Of a stretch of 22,996 nt of DNA, positions 1-6,967 are shown one piece after another; position 1 is the stretch's first letter; each line of letters begins with the position of its first letter. The translations under genes were made by a program, and so were the position numbers. This DNA is from a virus: the IMG/VR virus record IMGVR_UViG_3300034101_002100, positions 1 through 22,996 of that record; one strand, 5' to 3'. Below the pieces are notes generated by a model. It did no database searches. It was given only the letters and a program-made list of their open reading frames with translations, and was not told where the DNA came from.

Positions 1-285
1 ACGCGGTTACATTTCCACTAGTAGTTACTCCATTGTTTAATACAACAATTCCAGTCCCATCAGGATCAATGACAATGTTGGCGTTGGATACTGTGCCAAA
101 TATAGTCTGATCGGAAACATCGAGATTCCCAAGACTAAAACTAGCTGGATGGCCTCCTTGCGTGACGCCGTCATGAATATTCAAGGTCCAGTTAGTTGTA
201 TTAACTGTAAGCTCACCCTCTGGCCCTGTATAGGTAGAACTTACATTAGCGTTACCACGCTTCCATTGGACTGTTTTGCTCATTT
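1..285 (-). CDS. Tail-fibre / tropism-determinant-like protein, N-terminal part (truncated by window edge)
   Basis: The reading frame stays open from an ATG at 285 through 95 codons to the window edge, so the C-terminal part lies outside. The product begins MSKTVQWKRGNANVSSTYTG and continues with a GELTVNTTNWTLNIHDG segment. That pattern (a short beta-strand, a GNT/GNA turn, then 'E..V.T....L..HDG') is typical of the N-terminal domain of phage tail-fibre and major-tropism-determinant-like proteins, which anchors the fibre and is followed by a variable receptor-binding region. A Shine-Dalgarno-like GGAAG lies 7 nt upstream of the ATG. The gene follows the other tail genes in the same direction, 46 nt after the stop of the 247-aa gene. 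The domain assignment rests on recognised motif style, not a search. Whether this is a long fibre or a short adhesin cannot be told from the visible part. Confidence 0.7.
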
Positions 286-331
286 ATATCTTCCAAACAT
301 TTGTTATATACATACTTATCAAAATAATGGT

Positions 332-1075
332 TTATCTTCTATTCATTGACTGTATTAAGTTGTCGATAAAAAACAAATTTTGATTAAACCCTACAAAAAA
401 GTTTATGTCTAATACAGAAACTATTGCCCCTGCAGGTGCTCCTAATAGTTTTCCAGTTTCCCACATTACTGCCGGATATGCATTAGTCGTAAAAGGTGTA
501 GTCATTGCCGTTCCGTTGCCAATAGAAATAAAAGCGCCTGGACGAGAAAAAACCAATGAACTACTAGAATTTGCTAGTCTGAATTGTGATAATAATGTAG
601 TGTTAACTGAATAATTATAATCCGTACTAGATCTTGTAATATTTCCGCCCCCGATACCTGTTATAAAAACATCAATAGCATCATCACGAACACCAAAATT
701 ACTATTTTCTCCTAACATAAACATAGAGCCGCCGCTTTGCAAATAATTATACAGTATGTTGGTTGGATTATTTGGATTAGATACGTATGGACTTGCATAT
801 CCAATATCCCAAATATGTGCGTAATCTGACAGATTTAATGTGTTTAAAGTTGCATAACTTTGAACCAATGTGGTAGTAAAATTAAAAGTTGCTTCCCTTG
901 CTTGTATCACAGGATAAACTGCGGTTGCCGGGTTTACGTCTCCTGAATTATAATAATTGGTATTACCACCCGGACCGTTTGTTAGAGGATCATAAAAAAC
1001 AAGAACATTTTTTTTATATCCTCTATCAGGAGGTTTATTGTACCAAAATCCTAATCTGCTAGCACCAAAATTCAT
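332..1075 (-). CDS. Putative tail-fibre-associated protein with a GATase/ThuA-like alpha/beta fold
   Basis: This is a 247-aa protein of uncertain function. Residues 22-29 (KNVLVFYD) form a hydrophobic strand. They are followed around residues 84-94 by YAHIWDIGYA and around residues 108-120 by YLQSGGSMFMLGEN. This strand/'sggsmfmlGE' order resembles glutamine-amidotransferase-like or ThuA-like alpha/beta domains, but no catalytic Cys is seen at the expected elbow. The sequence is rich in Asn, Ser and Thr, as phage structural proteins often are. The start codon overlaps the stop of the upstream collagen-like gene by one base (TAATG), so the two are probably translationally coupled. Position between two fibre genes suggests a virion or fibre accessory protein. 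The fold suggestion is weak inference. Confidence 0.6.
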   Translation of the reverse strand: MNFGASRLGFWYNKPPDRGYKKNVLVFYDPLTNGPGGNTNYYNSGDVNPATAVYPVIQAREATFNFTTTLVQSYATLNTLNLSDYAHIWDIGYASPYVSNPNNPTNILYNYLQSGGSMFMLGENSNFGVRDDAIDVFITGIGGGNITRSSTDYNYSVNTTLLSQFRLANSSSSLVFSRPGAFISIGNGTAMTTPFTTNAYPAVMWETGKLLGAPAGAIVSVLDINFFVGFNQNLFFIDNLIQSMNRR

Positions 1076-2055
1076 TATTGATACCCAGTTGTTAAAGTAA
1101 CGTAGTAGACAGAGCCATCATAAAACATGTTTAACATATCAATACTATTAGCAGTGGTGCTCAATGTTTTAAAATTTCCAGCAAATTTATAATTTAAGTT
1201 AGGAGTTAATAAACGATTTCCAGTGGCATCTTGAGTAAAAATTAATGTTAAACTTTGTCCGAGTATCATATTGGTCGGTGTAGACAAAGTTACATTTCCA
1301 ATTAAAGTTGCATGTTGCACTGACGCATAAGACCTATTAGGAGCAAATGTTCCAGAAATATTACCTATAGAATATAACGTATCAATTGATCCTGGAATAG
1401 TTACAGTTACTACATTGGCAACATTAGTTGCAGTAACACCATCCCCCACAAAGTTTAAAGTAGAGACATTGCTGGTAATCTCAGTTCCTTCATCTTGCAC
1501 AATAATTTCTGACCCAGGTCCCTGTGGTCCCTGTGGCCCAGGTACATTACTACTGCCAGCTGGTCCCTGTGGTCCCTGTGGTCCCTGTGGTCCAGAACCT
1601 TGTGGACCTTGTGGACCTTGTGGACCTTCTGCTCCTTGTGGACCTGAACTGCCAGTAAAACCTACTGGCCCTGCAGGACCTTGTTCCCCCTGTGGTCCAG
1701 TGGGTCCTTGTGGTCCTTGTGGCCCAATTTCACCTTGTGGTCCTTGAACTCCTGCACCAGTGGGACCTTGTGGTCCAGAAGGACCTTGATTACCAATAGG
1801 ACCTTGCGGTCCTTGTGGTCCTGTTGGACCTTGGACTCCTTGCCCTTGTGGTCCTTGTGGTCCTGTTGGACCCTGTGATCCTTGCGGTCCTTGCGATCCA
1901 GTGGGTCCTTGTTCCCCTCTTAGACCTACTACTCCAGTGGGACCTTGTGGCCCTTGTGGTCCTTGAATTCCTGCATTTCCAATTGGCCCACGTGGTCCTT
2001 GTGGTCCTTGTGGACCTTGTGGGCAAGGAATTCCTAATAGACTTTCTATACTCAT
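1075..2055 (-). CDS. Collagen-like tail-fibre protein
   Basis: This is a 326-aa protein with three parts. Residues 1-13 are a short head. Residues 14-181 are a Gly-X-Y collagen-like segment dominated by GPQ and GPT triplets. Residues 182-326 are a beta-rich tail domain beginning [13 protein letters not shown] and continuing [19 protein letters not shown], a linker style common in tail fibres of marine myoviruses. The triplet phase is broken at about residues 71-74, 101-103 and 153-155. Such imperfections usually make flexible hinges. Collagen-like stretches in phage fibres form trimeric stalks that hold receptor-binding tips away from the virion. A good Shine-Dalgarno (AAGGA, 6 nt before the ATG at 2055) supports the start. 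The gene sits 9 nt after the stop of the preceding tail gene and is coupled to the next gene by a TAATG overlap. Confidence 0.9.
   Translation of the reverse strand: MSIESLLGIPCPQGPQGPQGPRGPIGNAGIQGPQGPQGPTGVVGLRGEQGPTGSQGPQGSQGPTGPQGPQGQGVQGPTGPQGPQGPIGNQGPSGPQGPTGAGVQGPQGEIGPQGPQGPTGPQGEQGPAGPVGFTGSSGPQGAEGPQGPQGPQGSGPQGPQGPQGPAGSSNVPGPQGPQGPGSEIIVQDEGTEITSNVSTLNFVGDGVTATNVANVVTVTIPGSIDTLYSIGNISGTFAPNRSYASVQHATLIGNVTLSTPTNMILGQSLTLIFTQDATGNRLLTPNLNYKFAGNFKTLSTTANSIDMLNMFYDGSVYYVTLTTGYQ
1513..2016 (-). repeat. Low-complexity Gly-Pro-Gln coding repeat
   Basis: About 500 bp encode consecutive Gly-X-Y triplets (residues 14-181 of the collagen-like protein). At the DNA level this is a degenerate 9-bp repeat, seen on the plus strand as variants of CCTTGTGGT and CCCTGTGGT. 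Codon-level variation keeps the amino-acid pattern but not exact DNA identity. Copy number could change by slippage or recombination, altering fibre stalk length. It also generates long antisense and out-of-frame open frames that are not genes. Confidence 0.9.
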
Positions 2056-2064
2056 ATTTGTTCC

Positions 2065-2664
2065 TTAAATTGTTCCAAAATCATACATTGCGCTGTTTAT
2101 CCCGTCGCCCATTGAGCCAAGATCTAAAGCCGCAGGCTGATCAACCGGGTAGGCCGAATTACTTACATATAACTGCCCAGCTCCACCGTAATTGTCATCA
2201 ACGTATGATGCCACATTTCCCCAGCAAGTTTGTATTTTTACATTATAGTTATATTGTTCTCTATCTAACTGCACCAAATCTAACCCAGTTAGCGTGACAT
2301 ACCCCAATCCAGCGGCAGCATTGCTCATTACCACATTTGCGCTTAACACAACATTGGCATTAGAAAAAACATAATCGTCAACAACGTTAAACGTAAGTAA
2401 ATGGCCGGTTACATCAATGGGTTTTTGATCTGCATTTTTTACTGCAATCTTAACAACATTGGTAATGCCTTTGTAAATTTGTAATGGTCTGGTATACACA
2501 ACTCTATTCCTTTGGGGGATGTCTACTGGTATAAGACAAGTTGAACTGATGTCAAATTGTACATCCACAGTATTGTCATAATAGTAACTTATAACGGTTT
2601 GCATCACATATTTAGTTGCTTTTCCATATTCAATATATACAAAATTTTCGGTAATAAATATCAT
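2065..2664 (-). CDS. Putative tail/baseplate structural protein
   Basis: This is a 199-aa protein with no enzyme motif. The middle (residues about 60-170) is a series of beta-strands with the order 'YKGITNVVKIAVKN', 'LLTFNVVDD', 'GYVTLTGLDL' and 'YNYNVKIQTCW'. This resembles the immunoglobulin-like N-terminal domains of baseplate upper proteins and tail adaptors. The C-terminus is Gly/Asp-rich. A second Met at residue 21 (2604) is an alternative start, and neither start has a convincing Shine-Dalgarno. The gene begins two bases from the start of the oppositely oriented 124-aa gene, so its promoter must lie inside that gene. It heads the tail-fibre group and is followed 9 nt later by the collagen-like fibre. 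A structural role is inferred from context and composition. Confidence 0.65.
   Translation of the reverse strand: MIFITENFVYIEYGKATKYVMQTVISYYYDNTVDVQFDISSTCLIPVDIPQRNRVVYTRPLQIYKGITNVVKIAVKNADQKPIDVTGHLLTFNVVDDYVFSNANVVLSANVVMSNAAAGLGYVTLTGLDLVQLDREQYNYNVKIQTCWGNVASYVDDNYGGAGQLYVSNSAYPVDQPAALDLGSMGDGINSAMYDFGTI
2653..2660 (+). promoter_or_regulatory. Late-promoter-like octamer AATAAATA before the plus-strand gene
   Basis: The octamer matches the T4-type late motif TATAAATA at 7 of 8 positions. It ends 5 nt before the GTG at 2666. With the usual T4 late geometry (motif at about -13 to -6) the first transcribed base would be the G of the start codon, giving a leaderless mRNA. The motif lies inside the start of the divergent gene. 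AT-rich DNA makes chance matches fairly common. Confidence 0.35.
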
Positions 2665-2665
2665 T

Positions 2666-3040
2666 GTGGATTTATCTTACCAAAAATTATTAGACCAGTA
2701 TCCTTTTTTAAGTTTTCTTACTTACGGGGGCAATGAATACATAGGCATTATTCAAAATTTAGATGATGTTATCACCAGCGTCTACGATTTTGGATTACTT
2801 AAAACCCCTGATCAGAAACGATTATACCTAGAACTAGGGGAAGTATGGTGGTGGGAAAGTAATAGGATGGTTCCTATTAATATTTTCCTAAAATCAGACT
2901 GGGGAGTGTTTAGGCCCACACTCAAGACCTTCAACAGCAAAGATGTAGAATTAAAATACGGACCAGCGCTGAGTCTTAAAGAATCTGCACAAAAAAGATC
3001 AAAAAGAAGAAGTATTACACTTGTTCGACGAATCGTTTAA
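2666..3040 (+). CDS. Conserved hypothetical protein, only plus-strand gene in the window
   Basis: This 124-aa protein starts at GTG (2666). The first residues MDLSYQKLLDQYPFLSF look like a natural N-terminus, and no closer ATG exists. Visible features are a tryptophan cluster (LGEVWWWESNR, about residues 57-67), a 'TFNSKDVEL' segment and a strongly basic C-terminus (QKRSKRRSITLVRRI). The basic tail could bind nucleic acid or sit in the virion. I do not recognise a functional family. Its start is one base from the divergent minus-strand gene at 2664. Its 3' end overlaps the convergent gene ending at 3015 by 26 bp. It therefore interrupts an otherwise one-directional block and probably has its own promoter, for which the AATAAATA octamer at 2653-2660 is a candidate. 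Confidence 0.7.
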   Translation: MDLSYQKLLDQYPFLSFLTYGGNEYIGIIQNLDDVITSVYDFGLLKTPDQKRLYLELGEVWWWESNRMVPINIFLKSDWGVFRPTLKTFNSKDVELKYGPALSLKESAQKRSKRRSITLVRRIV

Positions 3041-3623
3041 TAGTATCTTCTGCATTAGTTAGCAAGTTCATATGAACTACTACCAAATTGGCATATGAAA
3101 TTGCATGTGCTTTTTTAAAATAGTACCCGTCGTCTTGCGGTTTTTCAAACACTGTTTTGGCAACTTCTGCCCAAGGTAATCCGATTAGATGTCTTTTGGC
3201 TGGTCTAATAACACTTAAAAACATGGCCATTCTAGTAATGCTATTAACAGCTTCAGGCATCTTAGTCAGCGTACTATAATGGTTTCCAATGTGAATTAAC
3301 TGCCCACAGAACGCAGGATCATTCAATTTTTCCCAGTCTGGTTCCTGCTGCATTAACTGATCTAAGTGACTTTCATTTTTTACTTGTTGATACAAACTAA
3401 CATTTAAAAAATCTAATTTTAAATATCCTCGGTCTTCTGCCTTTTGATAATCGAGGCTGGATTGTCCGGTATAAGGATCTACGGGAATATCTGTAAAATA
3501 CACTCCAGTATTATGTTTACTTAATTTTCCATCTTTGATTATGCTGGCGGGTGTATGTTTAAGCAAACTGAGAATTTGATCCCTATTGGCAAAATCAATG
3601 TCAATATCTGACTTAAATTTCAT
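3015..3623 (-). CDS. Miniature DNA polymerase III alpha (DnaE/PolC)-like protein
   Basis: This 202-aa protein reads like a condensed copy of the bacterial replicase palm and fingers. In order it has DIDIDFANRDQIL (residues 6-18; DnaE 'PDFDVDF...RDQV'), KHNTGVYFTDIP (36-47; DnaE 'KHAGGVVIAP'), EDRGYLKLDFLN (63-74; DnaE 'Y.GLVKFDFLGL'), MFLSVIRPAK (134-143; DnaE 'ALFRPGP') and YFKKAHAISYANLVVVHMNL (168-187; DnaE 'GFNKSHSAAYALVSYQT'). The acidic residues equivalent to the three catalytic aspartates of E. coli alpha (D401, D403, D555) appear present at 8, 10 and 71. The PHP, beta-binding and OB parts are absent; DnaE is about 1,160 aa. The ATG at 3623 is chosen because it forms an ATGA overlap with the upstream stop. 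A longer frame to 3656 is open but less likely. Whether it polymerises DNA is unknown. Confidence 0.65.
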   Translation of the reverse strand: MKFKSDIDIDFANRDQILSLLKHTPASIIKDGKLSKHNTGVYFTDIPVDPYTGQSSLDYQKAEDRGYLKLDFLNVSLYQQVKNESHLDQLMQQEPDWEKLNDPAFCGQLIHIGNHYSTLTKMPEAVNSITRMAMFLSVIRPAKRHLIGLPWAEVAKTVFEKPQDDGYYFKKAHAISYANLVVVHMNLLTNAEDTIKRFVEQV

Positions 3624-4303
3624 AGCCCTGCCTTTTGTAAAATATCTTTGACCCATTCGGTGTCTGCTGCATAATCTGTAAATTTACGTTGCCAATAATC
3701 AGGATCAATCCATGGCATTATCATTGCAAGTTGTTCTTCGTTCAGTGAACTAAGAAAATCAATTCCGCTAGCACAGTTAAACACTATCCAGGGGCTAATA
3801 CGTCCGTTTGAAATATGATGAACTATACGATTGCCAGAACCCGATCGAAAGTAATTATTAAAGTTATTTTGCAGTTTTGAATCAATGTCTGCGTAGTCTT
3901 GCATTTCTTTTAATGCCCGCTCTATTGCATCTTGTACTGCTTCTTTTTTCATATATTCAGATAGCCACTCTAAGTACAAGATTTCCTTACACCAATTATC
4001 TAATTTTTTATTGTTTTTTAATAACCAATTGGTAAAATTACTTACGTTGACACATTTAATTGCTGTTACGTGTCTGCCATATTTAACAAATGCAGTATAA
4101 TACGGACTGGATGCAAAGTCTTCGTAGGTTTTTAGTCGAGCACTGCCTTGGGATACTTCGTAAAATTTTAAATAAGACTTGAATCCGAGCTGGACTCCTG
4201 TTTCATTTTGCTGTTGCCATCTACGTTTAGGTTCACATAAATGTGCAGTCAGAGTACTTTCTTTAATATAAGATTTACCACAATACCGACAACTATAGCT
4301 CAT
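3620..4303 (-). CDS. Zinc-finger-containing hypothetical protein
   Basis: This 227-aa protein has an N-terminal C2HC finger: Cys5-X2-Cys8, then His21-X-Cys23, in the context SCRYCGKSYIKESTLTAHLC, followed by a basic EPKRRW. The rest (residues about 35-227) is mostly predicted helical with no motif I recognise. Helical segments such as VQDAIERALKEMQDYADI and a closing WIDPDYWQRKF region are visible. A single short finger plus a basic patch suggests nucleic-acid or protein binding. Its stop overlaps the start of the Pol III alpha-like gene (ATGA at 3620-3623), and its own start overlaps the upstream SGNH gene the same way (4300-4303). Coupled translation with the polymerase-like protein makes a functional partnership plausible but unproven. 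Confidence 0.7.
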   Translation of the reverse strand: MSYSCRYCGKSYIKESTLTAHLCEPKRRWQQQNETGVQLGFKSYLKFYEVSQGSARLKTYEDFASSPYYTAFVKYGRHVTAIKCVNVSNFTNWLLKNNKKLDNWCKEILYLEWLSEYMKKEAVQDAIERALKEMQDYADIDSKLQNNFNNYFRSGSGNRIVHHISNGRISPWIVFNCASGIDFLSSLNEEQLAMIMPWIDPDYWQRKFTDYAADTEWVKDILQKAGL

Positions 4304-4983
4304 ATATTATTTTGTTGTATGTAATTATATAGATATTCTACTAAAGGTAGATTTTCGTTACCGTGATAATGTTTACAAGAAGGGCTAACACCGACGTCGG
4401 CACTTGTCGACCCCGCTTCGTGTAAAAATAAATTACTAGACCATGTACCCAGATTTATTAAGTTTTTATTTTCTTCAATACATTTCAATTTCGATTCGCT
4501 TACATGATTTTTCAATGGCGACGACCTTAGAAATTCATCACCGGGGGCAGAATATATCACATGTCGAATATTTCTACTAGTTAAAAAACCACTTAGGCAA
4601 ATTACATCATGAAAAAACATATCCATATATTTGTGATTAACATCGAATTTATAACGATCCTCAATGTATTTGATGTATTGATCATTTAAGTTTGCATATC
4701 TTAAATTTTTTATTCCAACTGGACTATAACTGACCCAATGACGATTATAAGATTCAATTTTAGGATTCCATGGGGCCGACTGCCTGTTCCAAAAGGTAGT
4801 AGATATAATTACAAAATCAACAGGTCGAGTTAATATATATTCTATTGTGCTTGTAAAAATCCTATCGTTGCTTGCTCCGGGTAAACTAAGATTGAAATAA
4901 TTTTCGATATTTAATTTTTTAGCCAAGACTGGTAAAGAAGTTCCCCATGCTGCCCCATAACTGCAACCGTTTAACAACAGCAT
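4300..4983 (-). CDS. SGNH/GDSL-like hydrolase
   Basis: This 227-aa protein has signatures of the SGNH hydrolase fold. Block I is LLLNGCSYG with the putative nucleophile Ser8 at the N-terminus. Block II is LSLPGASNDRI (about 33-43), carrying the oxyanion Gly and Asn. A strand FVIISTTFWNR at about 57-67 corresponds to block III. The C-terminal CKHYHGNENLP (about 203-213) could supply the catalytic His. The typical 'DxxH' is not clean here. Members of this fold remove acyl groups from polysaccharides or modify lipids and glycans. The gene overlaps the zinc-finger gene (ATGA) and directly abuts the 154-aa gene. A second, frameshifted SGNH protein lies one gene upstream. The substrate is unknown, and a degraded non-catalytic relative is possible. 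Confidence 0.7.
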   Translation of the reverse strand: MLLLNGCSYGAAWGTSLPVLAKKLNIENYFNLSLPGASNDRIFTSTIEYILTRPVDFVIISTTFWNRQSAPWNPKIESYNRHWVSYSPVGIKNLRYANLNDQYIKYIEDRYKFDVNHKYMDMFFHDVICLSGFLTSRNIRHVIYSAPGDEFLRSSPLKNHVSESKLKCIEENKNLINLGTWSSNLFLHEAGSTSADVGVSPSCKHYHGNENLPLVEYLYNYIQQNNI

Positions 4984-5447
4984 TAAGATAATTCCTTTTT
5001 AATTTCGCTGTCACTCATGCCTAATTCTTTGGCCATGATTTTGATTTCTTTTTCAGTGTTCAGTTCAGCCATAACAGCAATATCATTTAATTTCATAGCA
5101 GGATAAAGTTTACTTAAAAATTTAATAATTTTAGTATTTGATCCTTCTTTCTTTTTGCTGCTTAACCAGTAGTGTCTCTGTTTGCCCATGCCCGGGCTCA
5201 CTGATGTACACATTAACCATTGTAGTTTTGTGTGTTTATTAAAATCGAAAAAATTTATATTTACTCGTTCGTTACTAGCCATTAAATACCAAGCTTGAAG
5301 ATCACTGCTGCCTTCAACATTGGCGCTGTATTTCATCATTAGATAAGTGCTAAACTTTTTACGTTCTTCATCTGTGAGCTCATCATAAAATTCTCGATTT
5401 TTTAAATCAAGTTGAGCCATTTCATTGTTTATCGAAAGTTTATCCAT
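4983..5447 (-). CDS. Conserved hypothetical protein, helical and basic
   Basis: The product is a 154-aa, highly charged protein. Visible segments are 'LDLKNREFYDELTDEERKKF' near the N-terminus, a 'SDLQAWYLMASNERVNINFF' helix, 'VSPGMGKQRHYW' near residues 83-94, and a helical C-terminal domain ending KELGMSDSEIKKEL that looks like a small helix-bundle or SAP-like motif. I recognise no enzyme signature. The frame begins at ATG 5447, but Met10 at 5420 is an equally good start: MAQLDLKNREFYDEL looks like a natural N-terminus and lies 8 nt past the upstream stop. The gene sits between two SGNH hydrolase-like genes, in the group that also holds the polymerase-like protein. No function is assigned. 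Confidence 0.6.
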   Translation of the reverse strand: MDKLSINNEMAQLDLKNREFYDELTDEERKKFSTYLMMKYSANVEGSSDLQAWYLMASNERVNINFFDFNKHTKLQWLMCTSVSPGMGKQRHYWLSSKKKEGSNTKIIKFLSKLYPAMKLNDIAVMAELNTEKEIKIMAKELGMSDSEIKKELS

Positions 5448-6039
5448 GTGTACAATTCTTCTGCTATTAATCGATGGCCTTCTTCATTTGGATGACTGCT
5501 ACGCTTTATCATATATTTTCGATTCACATTCGCCCAATTTACTTCGTAGTCTGGATTGCACGATCCAGCACTTATCATTTGCATAAATGTTTTTGGGCAC
5601 CATTGTTCCTGGTCTACCAGATGATGGGACGGCAATGGATCCCAATTAGATACAAAGTATACAGGAATTTTTTATTTTTGCAAATTTCTTGCACTAACAG
5701 GCAGTTTTTAATCCGATTAAGTTTTCCCAACTCATCCGAATATAATCTAGTATAGTACCACTCCATGTTGGGATCTTGTGGATGTACTTCAAATATTTGA
5801 TCGCTGTCAATTTTCATAGTCCTTGCATACCCTGTTGCACAAAACAGCACCATCGAATCAGTTACATCAGTTTTCAAGAATACATTTACTGCATGATCTA
5901 TGCTCGTTCCTCTTTGACTTAAATTTTTACAGTTCAAGTTTAATTTTTGAGATAGTATTGCAGGGAACGAGTCTTTTTGCGGATCCTGCAAATCGGCGCC
6001 GGCCGGCCAACTGTCCCCAAACACTATTAAATTTTTCAT
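5429..6039 (-). CDS. SGNH/GDSL-like hydrolase split by a frameshift at an A6 run
   Basis: Two overlapping frames encode the two halves of one SGNH-type protein of about 203 aa. The first frame (from ATG 6039) gives block I 'LIVFGDSWPAGADL' (putative Ser10) and runs well to residue 124 (EICKNKK). It then turns into junk and stops at 5614. The sensible continuation in the other frame is IPVYFVSNWDPLPSHHLVD, ending with block V 'SSHPNEEGHRLIAEEL', which carries the catalytic His. The switch falls at a run of six A on the coding strand (plus-strand T6, 5668-5673). One extra A, or a -1 ribosomal slip there, restores one protein. The start overlaps the upstream stop (ATGA, 6036-6039), and the C-terminal end overlaps the next gene by 19 bp. 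It may be a true mutation, a homopolymer error or programmed frameshifting. Confidence 0.7.
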
Positions 6040-6302
6040 ACTGGATGATGCTGTATTTCTACAGTATTGCCCTTCATTAAAAGATAAAATATTTTAACAC
6101 GTTCTAGTTCTGATTGTAAAGCAGGATGAAATTTACTTTGCTCAACTATTTCTTTCCATAGATCCCAGTCAAGATGATCTTTTGTTACCCGTTCTGCGGT
6201 TCGACCCATTTCGATTCTTTCAGTAGACAGCGGTTCCCTGGCATAGATTATTCCATCTGCTTGTTCATAAATGTAAGTGGCCCCAGGTTTAAGATTGCCC
6301 AT
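6036..6302 (-). CDS. Conserved small hypothetical protein
   Basis: This 88-aa protein begins MGNLKPGATYIYEQADGIIY. It has a beta-hairpin-like N-terminus (residues 7-24), a charged middle (REPLSTERIEMGRTAERV) and a helical C-terminal half (DLWKEIVEQSKFHPALQSEL). No known family motif is seen and it is soluble by composition. It overlaps its downstream neighbour, the frameshifted SGNH gene, by an ATGA. It also overlaps the upstream 55-aa gene by 14 bp, so all three are likely translated as a coupled series from one transcript. No function is proposed. Confidence 0.6.
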   Translation of the reverse strand: MGNLKPGATYIYEQADGIIYAREPLSTERIEMGRTAERVTKDHLDWDLWKEIVEQSKFHPALQSELERVKIFYLLMKGNTVEIQHHPV

Positions 6303-6456
6303 CTATTAGATCAGTTTTAAAACTATAACCATATTGAGCATACGCCCATCTCATAAACCTCAATAATTCTTCTTTATCGTCGGGATAACTTTCTAAATAA
6401 ATTCTAACCAATCTATTAAAGGCTTGAAACATCTCGGGTTCTGTATATTTGGACAT
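6289..6456 (-). CDS. Small hypothetical protein (55 aa)
   Basis: This short frame runs from ATG 6456 to TAA 6289. It encodes a 55-aa soluble, probably helical peptide starting MSKYTEPEMFQAFNRLVRIY and continuing with an acidic 'ESYPDDKEELL' and an aromatic 'RWAYAQYGYSF' segment. The start lies just 1 nt after the stop of the upstream 167-aa gene, and the end overlaps the next gene by 14 bp. That packing fits a genuine phage gene, since it fills exactly the gap between two conserved-looking genes. No motif is recognised. Confidence 0.6.
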   Translation of the reverse strand: MSKYTEPEMFQAFNRLVRIYLESYPDDKEELLRFMRWAYAQYGYSFKTDLIDGQS

Positions 6457-6457
6457 T

Positions 6458-6961
6458 TTACCACACCTTAGAATAATTAACTACTTCACTCTGACGACTA
6501 ATGTCTTTAACAAAATAAACGCACATAGGTTTATCTGTTCCAGTTTCCAAAGGCACAGCCAACATCTGCCCAGGTTTGAGTTTAGGGAAGTACCATTTAA
6601 CATCTTGATATATGTCAATTACTTCTACAGGATAGAACTCAGGCCGAAAGCTAGCCATAGGATTAAAAGCAAATGCACTAAAACCTCGATCATTGATGCT
6701 AGTAAGCGGAACAACTTCTAAATCTCCTAAGTCGGGTTCACCTATAAGTAATTGCCAGTCTATGGGCATTTTAACTACGTTGTTACCTATTTTAAGAACT
6801 AGTGCAGGACTGTTAAAGCTTTCTAAAAAAATTAAAGGAATAAAAAAGTAATCAGGTTCCTTAGGATCTGAATTGTCTAATACGCAGAATCTTATGTCGT
6901 CAACTTCTTCAGGTATCTCGTTTAATTCGTAACTGGTGTTATCTAATGTTAATAATCTCAT
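6458..6961 (-). CDS. Conserved hypothetical protein of T4-like marine phages
   Basis: This 167-aa, acidic, beta-rich protein starts MRLLTLDNTSYELNEIPEEV. Notable segments are an 'IDWQLLIGEPDLGDLEVVPL' stretch (about residues 67-86), 'NDRGFSAFAFNPMASFRPEF' (about 90-109) and a C-terminal 'CVYFVKDISRQSEVV'. The style and neighbours suggest a conserved phage core gene, but I cannot name a function. It has no Shine-Dalgarno. The start codon sits 6 nt after a -10 hexamer (see the promoter at 6968-6996), so its mRNA may be leaderless. It is the first gene of the run 6961-3015, directly after the UvsW gene. Confidence 0.65.
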   Translation of the reverse strand: MRLLTLDNTSYELNEIPEEVDDIRFCVLDNSDPKEPDYFFIPLIFLESFNSPALVLKIGNNVVKMPIDWQLLIGEPDLGDLEVVPLTSINDRGFSAFAFNPMASFRPEFYPVEVIDIYQDVKWYFPKLKPGQMLAVPLETGTDKPMCVYFVKDISRQSEVVNYSKVW

Positions 6962-6967
6962 ATTGTT

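Noticed and set aside
1513-2016. Repeats resembling a CRISPR array or tandem satellite
   Set aside because: The units are 9 bp, contiguous, without spacers, and encode Gly-X-Y in the correct frame.
1415-2297. Plus-strand and alternate minus-strand open frames across the collagen region
   Set aside because: They arise from the 9-bp Gly-X-Y repeat, which lacks stops in several frames. Their proteins are monotonous Cys-Gly-Pro, Leu-Val or Arg-Thr strings.
3624-3656. Longer start for the Pol III alpha-like gene
   Set aside because: The internal ATG at 3623 makes the ATGA overlap typical here and gives a natural N-terminus; the extra residues repeat the upstream gene's end in another frame.
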